9,433 bases of DNA. Origin: an uncultured Opitutia bacterium. Its GTDB lineage: Bacteria; Verrucomicrobiota; Verrucomicrobiia; Opitutales; UBA953. The notes under the pieces are model-generated. The model saw only the letters and a program-made list of their open reading frames with translations, made no database searches and had not been told where the DNA came from. Below, in pieces: positions 7,762 to 9,433 of the stretch; position 1 is the first letter of the stretch; each line of letters starts with the position of its first letter. The position numbers and the translations under genes were made by a program. The DNA lies in NCBI GenBank assembly GCA_903879465.1, contig CAIRLQ010000301.1, positions 1 through 9,433 on the forward strand, written 5' to 3'.

Positions 7762-7800
7762 CATCTAATTACAATTTGGACTGTAATATTATATACTAAT

Positions 7801-7844
7801 AAAAGGCCATATCCCGTGCTGGCCGGGGTGGGGGCACCCGGGAT
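7801..7844 (-). terminator. Candidate terminator after tRNA-Val
   Basis: Directly after the tRNA 3' end on the minus strand, two alternative stems lead to TTTT (7804-7801) followed by ATTA. One pairs ATCCCG and TGC (7844-7834, with a GG bulge) with GCACGGGAT (7819-7811). The other pairs GGCCA (7824-7820) with TGGCC (7809-7805), immediately before the T-run. Position and T-run fit termination, but neither stem is long and perfect. Confidence 0.45.
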
Positions 7845-7920
7845 GGTGGTCGCGACAGGACTTGAACCTGTGACTTCAGCAATGTGAATGCTGCGCTCTA
7901 ACCAACTGAGCTACGCGACC
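7844..7920 (-). tRNA. tRNA-Val, anticodon CAC
   Basis: The minus strand folds into a complete cloverleaf with an encoded CCA (7846-7844). The acceptor stem GGTCGCG pairs perfectly with CGCGACC. The D stem is GCTC/GAGC, the anticodon stem CAGCA/TGCTG, and the T stem ACAGG/CCTGT with loop TTCAAGT. The anticodon loop TTCACAT gives anticodon CAC (plus-strand GTG at 7884-7886), reading GUG valine codons. A35, C36 and discriminator A73 agree with valine identity. The body is 74 nt plus CCA. It is divergent from the Fe-S carrier gene. Confidence 0.95.
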
Positions 7921-8023
7921 GTATCCCGGGTCTATGTAAATGCCTTTATCAAAGGGGGCGGGCAAGCCTGATTTGGGCGGGACTTTGGCGGATAAAGCCA
8001 TGGTTACTTGTCTTTCTGGCCGG

Positions 8024-8041
8024 CCCGACGATTGTGTCGGG
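8024..8041 (+). promoter_or_regulatory. Hairpin abutting the Fe-S carrier start codon
   Basis: CCCGAC (8024-8029) and GTCGGG (8036-8041) form a 6-bp GC-rich stem with loop GATTGT. The stem ends one base before the proposed ATG at 8042 and covers where an SD would lie. It could restrain initiation, or it may mean that translation starts further upstream. Confidence 0.35.
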
Positions 8042-8410
8042 ATGGAAATTGCCCCCTCGCCCCCCAGCCTGCGCGTGGCCGATGAGCGTCTCATCCGCCT
8101 CACGGCGCCGGCGGGGGTCAAGGTGCGGGCCTTGGCGGTGCGCGAGACCCAAGGCAACTTTCTGCGCGTGGCGATCTCCGGCGGTGGCTGTAACGGGCTT
8201 TCTTATAAGATGCGTTTTACCGGCGAGGCCAAGCCGGCCGATATCCTGGTCCGCACCGAGGGGGTCGAGGTCTTGGTCGACCCGAAGTCGGCCCTTTATC
8301 TTCGCGGTACGCAGTTGGACTATTCCGATAAGATGATCGGAGGCGGCTTTAAATTCTCCAATCCTAACGCCAAGGCCAGTTGTTCCTGCGGGGAGAGTTT
8401 CTCGCTTTAG
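8042..8410 (+). CDS. A-type iron-sulfur carrier (HesB/IscA/ErpA family)
   Basis: A-type carriers accept Fe-S clusters from scaffold proteins and deliver them to apoproteins in the cytoplasm. The 122-aa product has the three ligand cysteines: C50 in SGGGCNGLSYKM, and C114 and C116 in ASCSCGESF. The 64-residue gap matches IscA. Other family marks are GTQLDYSDKMIGGGFKFSNPNA and the short C-terminus after CGESF. Sequence alone does not separate IscA, SufA and ErpA, and no isc or suf genes are nearby, so no symbol is given. I chose ATG 8042 because conservation starts soon after (LIRLTAPAGVKV). In-frame ATGs at 8000 and 7940 would add 14 or 34 residues unlike the family. No clear SD precedes any of them. 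Even from 8042 there is a 16-residue leader compared with typical IscA. Confidence 0.93.
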   Translation: MEIAPSPPSLRVADERLIRLTAPAGVKVRALAVRETQGNFLRVAISGGGCNGLSYKMRFTGEAKPADILVRTEGVEVLVDPKSALYLRGTQLDYSDKMIGGGFKFSNPNAKASCSCGESFSL

Positions 8411-8431
8411 CGCGAAGGCTAAACCTTCGCG
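8411..8431 (+). terminator. Strong hairpin directly after the Fe-S carrier stop codon
   Basis: CGCGAAGG (8411-8418) pairs perfectly with CCTTCGCG (8424-8431) across a 5-nt loop, starting on the base after TAG. No T-run follows on either strand, so this is either a non-canonical terminator or a 3'-end stabilising hairpin. Confidence 0.4.
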
Positions 8432-8481
8432 AGGGGGCAAGTTGACACGCTGGCATGTGGGCAAGGCGTCTCGTGCTTGTC

Positions 8482-8582
8482 TCGAGGTAGGGTCGGGACC
8501 GCGTCACGACATCGTGTGCGTTGGGTAGGGCTGACCACCCTTGGTCAGCCGCGGTTGAGCGAGGCGCTCAACCCTACCTCGA
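8482..8582. repeat. GTAG-headed REP/BIME-like palindromic element
   Basis: An 11-bp perfect inverted repeat TCGAGGTAGGG (8482-8492) / CCCTACCTCGA (8572-8582) encloses further hairpins. The inner part is bounded by GGTAGGG (8524-8530) and CCCTACC (8572-8578). It contains a 9-bp stem GGCTGACCA/TGGTCAGCC (8529-8537/8542-8550) with a 4-nt loop and a 9-bp stem GGTTGAGCG/CGCTCAACC (8553-8561/8565-8573) with a 3-nt loop. Each stem has GTAG on its outer 5' side, one per strand, which is the head-to-head REP plus inverted REP layout of BIMEs. A third GTAG (8487-8490) heads a weaker palindromic unit containing CACG-N4-CGTG (8506-8517). Such repeats are usually spread by RAYT (REP-associated tyrosine) transposases; none is in the window. 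Confidence 0.7.
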
Positions 8583-8598
8583 TGCAGGAATCCAAACT

Positions 8599-8678
8599 CA
8601 AGGGGAGACCAGAGACCGGATGATTGGCTGGGTTATTAAATGCCCGCAGCAAACCTCCCGGCTTCCGGTCTCCCCTTG
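8599..8678. repeat. Imperfect inverted repeat downstream of tgt
   Basis: CAAGGGGAGACC (8599-8610) is the perfect complement of GGTCTCCCCTTG (8667-8678). Pairing can continue between CCGGA (8616-8620) and TCCGG (8664-8668) if the left arm bulges, because that arm carries GAGACC twice in tandem (8605-8610 and 8612-8617). The spacer is about 45 nt. It starts 18 nt past the tgt stop on the minus strand and could act as a 3'-end structure or terminator, but no strong T-run follows (CTTGAGTTTGG). It could also be a small degenerate mobile repeat. Confidence 0.55.
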
Positions 8679-8695
8679 CTTGGGAGTGACTGCCT

Positions 8696-9433
8696 TCAGT
8701 CCGCCGGAATCTCGTCCTTCGCGCCGGCTTCGTAGCGTTCGCACCAAGCTTTGGACCAGGAGGCGAAGTCGCCTGCGGCGATATGCACATGGGCCTGGGC
8801 CATGAGGTCTTGCAGGAAGTGGATATTGTGCAGCGCGAGCAACGTGCCGCCGAGCTGTTCGCCGGCGTGATGCAGGTGTCGCAGGTAAGCCCGGGAGAAA
8901 TGACGGCAGGTGTAATTATCCATGCCTTCCACGAGCGGACGGTGATCATCGCGATAGCGCAGGTGCTTGACGCTGATTGGGCCATCGGGCGTGAACGCGC
9001 CACCGTGGCGACCGATGCGGGTCGGCATCGTGCAGTCGAACATATCGGCGCCCAGCGCGACCATGCGGAGGAGTTGGGGCGGGGTGCCGACGCCCATGAC
9101 GTAGCGGGGCTTGTTCTTGGGCAGCAGTGGTGCGACCAGTCCGACCTGATGGAGCATGTGCTCTTCGGGCTCGCCGACGCTGACGCCGCCGATGGCGTGG
9201 CCGGGGAAATCAAGTCCGCCGAGTTCTTCGGCGCAGCGGATACGGAGGTCGTCGTAGACCGAGCCTTGGTTGATGCAGAAGAGATGGCGTCCCGAGGCGA
9301 GGAAGCCGCTGTCCTTGGCCAGCTGGAGCATCTCCTTGGCCCAGCGGATGGAGCGGTTCACCGCGACTTCACACGCGGCGCGCTCGCAGGGGTAGGGCGG
9401 ACACTCGTCGAGCACCATGGCGATGTCCGAGCC
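8696..9433 (-). CDS. tgt: tRNA-guanine transglycosylase, C-terminal part (5' end outside window)
   Basis: Tgt exchanges guanine-34 of GUN-anticodon tRNAs for preQ1 in queuosine synthesis. The window holds the last 245 residues of a protein usually about 370 long. The frame is open to the window edge, where it reads GSDIAMVLDECPPYP; the first internal ATG (9418) is not the start. Visible family motifs are INQGSVYDDLR, GHAIGGVSVGEPEEH (base-pocket loop), PRYVMGVGTP, and DMFDCTMPTRIGRHGGAFT with the nucleophilic Asp in FDC. The C-terminal zinc site is altered: the usual CxCxxC reads MDNYTC, keeping only the third cysteine, while the distal His in LHNIHF is present. The rest of the fold looks intact (FSRAYLRHL). 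Its transcript would run into the inverted repeat at 8678-8599. Confidence 0.95.
   Translation of the reverse strand, partial: GSDIAMVLDECPPYPCERAACEVAVNRSIRWAKEMLQLAKDSGFLASGRHLFCINQGSVYDDLRIRCAEELGGLDFPGHAIGGVSVGEPEEHMLHQVGLVAPLLPKNKPRYVMGVGTPPQLLRMVALGADMFDCTMPTRIGRHGGAFTPDGPISVKHLRYRDDHRPLVEGMDNYTCRHFSRAYLRHLHHAGEQLGGTLLALHNIHFLQDLMAQAHVHIAAGDFASWSKAWCERYEAGAKDEIPAD

Noticed and set aside
7882..7888. Reading the tRNA as tRNA-His because GTG appears in the plus-strand text
   Set aside because: GTG is on the plus strand; the gene is on the minus strand, where the anticodon is CAC (Val). The extra G-1 of tRNA-His is also absent.
7940..8041. Upstream ATG starts (7940, 8000) for the Fe-S carrier
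   Set aside because: The added residues do not resemble the family and would place coding sequence 20 nt from the divergent tRNA; kept only as alternatives.
8445..8470. Perfect TTGACA-like -35 after the Fe-S carrier hairpin (about 8441-8446)
   Set aside because: No acceptable -10 at 16-18 bp and no gene downstream on that strand.
8482..8678. CRISPR array or insertion-sequence remnant in the 3' intergenic region
   Set aside because: There are no regularly spaced direct repeats and no transposase coding; palindromic units with GTAG heads fit a REP-like element better.

Overview
This is a high-GC bacterial chromosomal window of mostly housekeeping genes. Gene content, sparse Shine-Dalgarno (SD) sequences and protein character suggest a Verrucomicrobiota (Opitutae-like) bacterium or related PVC lineage, but this is an impression, not a proven placement. 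GatCAB amidotransferase genes imply that Gln-tRNA and/or Asn-tRNA is made by the indirect transamidation route.

Layout. Positions 2-5879 (+) hold gatA (5' end outside the window, with an apparent 1-nt frameshift near 1144-1148), gatB, a six-helix membrane protein of Mpv17/PMP22-like pattern, and priA. gatA/gatB and gatB/membrane protein each overlap by ATGA, so they look translationally coupled. priA follows after 68 nt. Positions 5880-6027 are a convergent junction with two hairpins. Positions 6028-7920 (-) hold, in transcription order, tRNA-Val(CAC), an unrecognised 119-aa protein with a good sigma70-type promoter, and a CorA-type metal transporter. Positions 8042-8410 (+) encode an A-type iron-sulfur carrier divergent from the tRNA. 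Positions 8411-8695 carry no gene but are dense in hairpins, including a GTAG-headed REP/BIME-like element. Positions 8696-9433 (-) are the C-terminal two thirds of tgt, which lacks two of the four expected zinc cysteines.

How it fits together. Most genes serve translation: tRNA amidation (gatAB), tRNA-guanine exchange for queuosine (tgt) and tRNA-Val. priA serves replication restart, corA Mg2+/Co2+ uptake, and the HesB-type protein Fe-S assembly. I see no defence island, prophage, CRISPR array or biosynthetic cluster. The points most worth a second look are the gatA frameshift, the REP-like element, the altered Tgt zinc site, and the membrane gene coupled to gatB.
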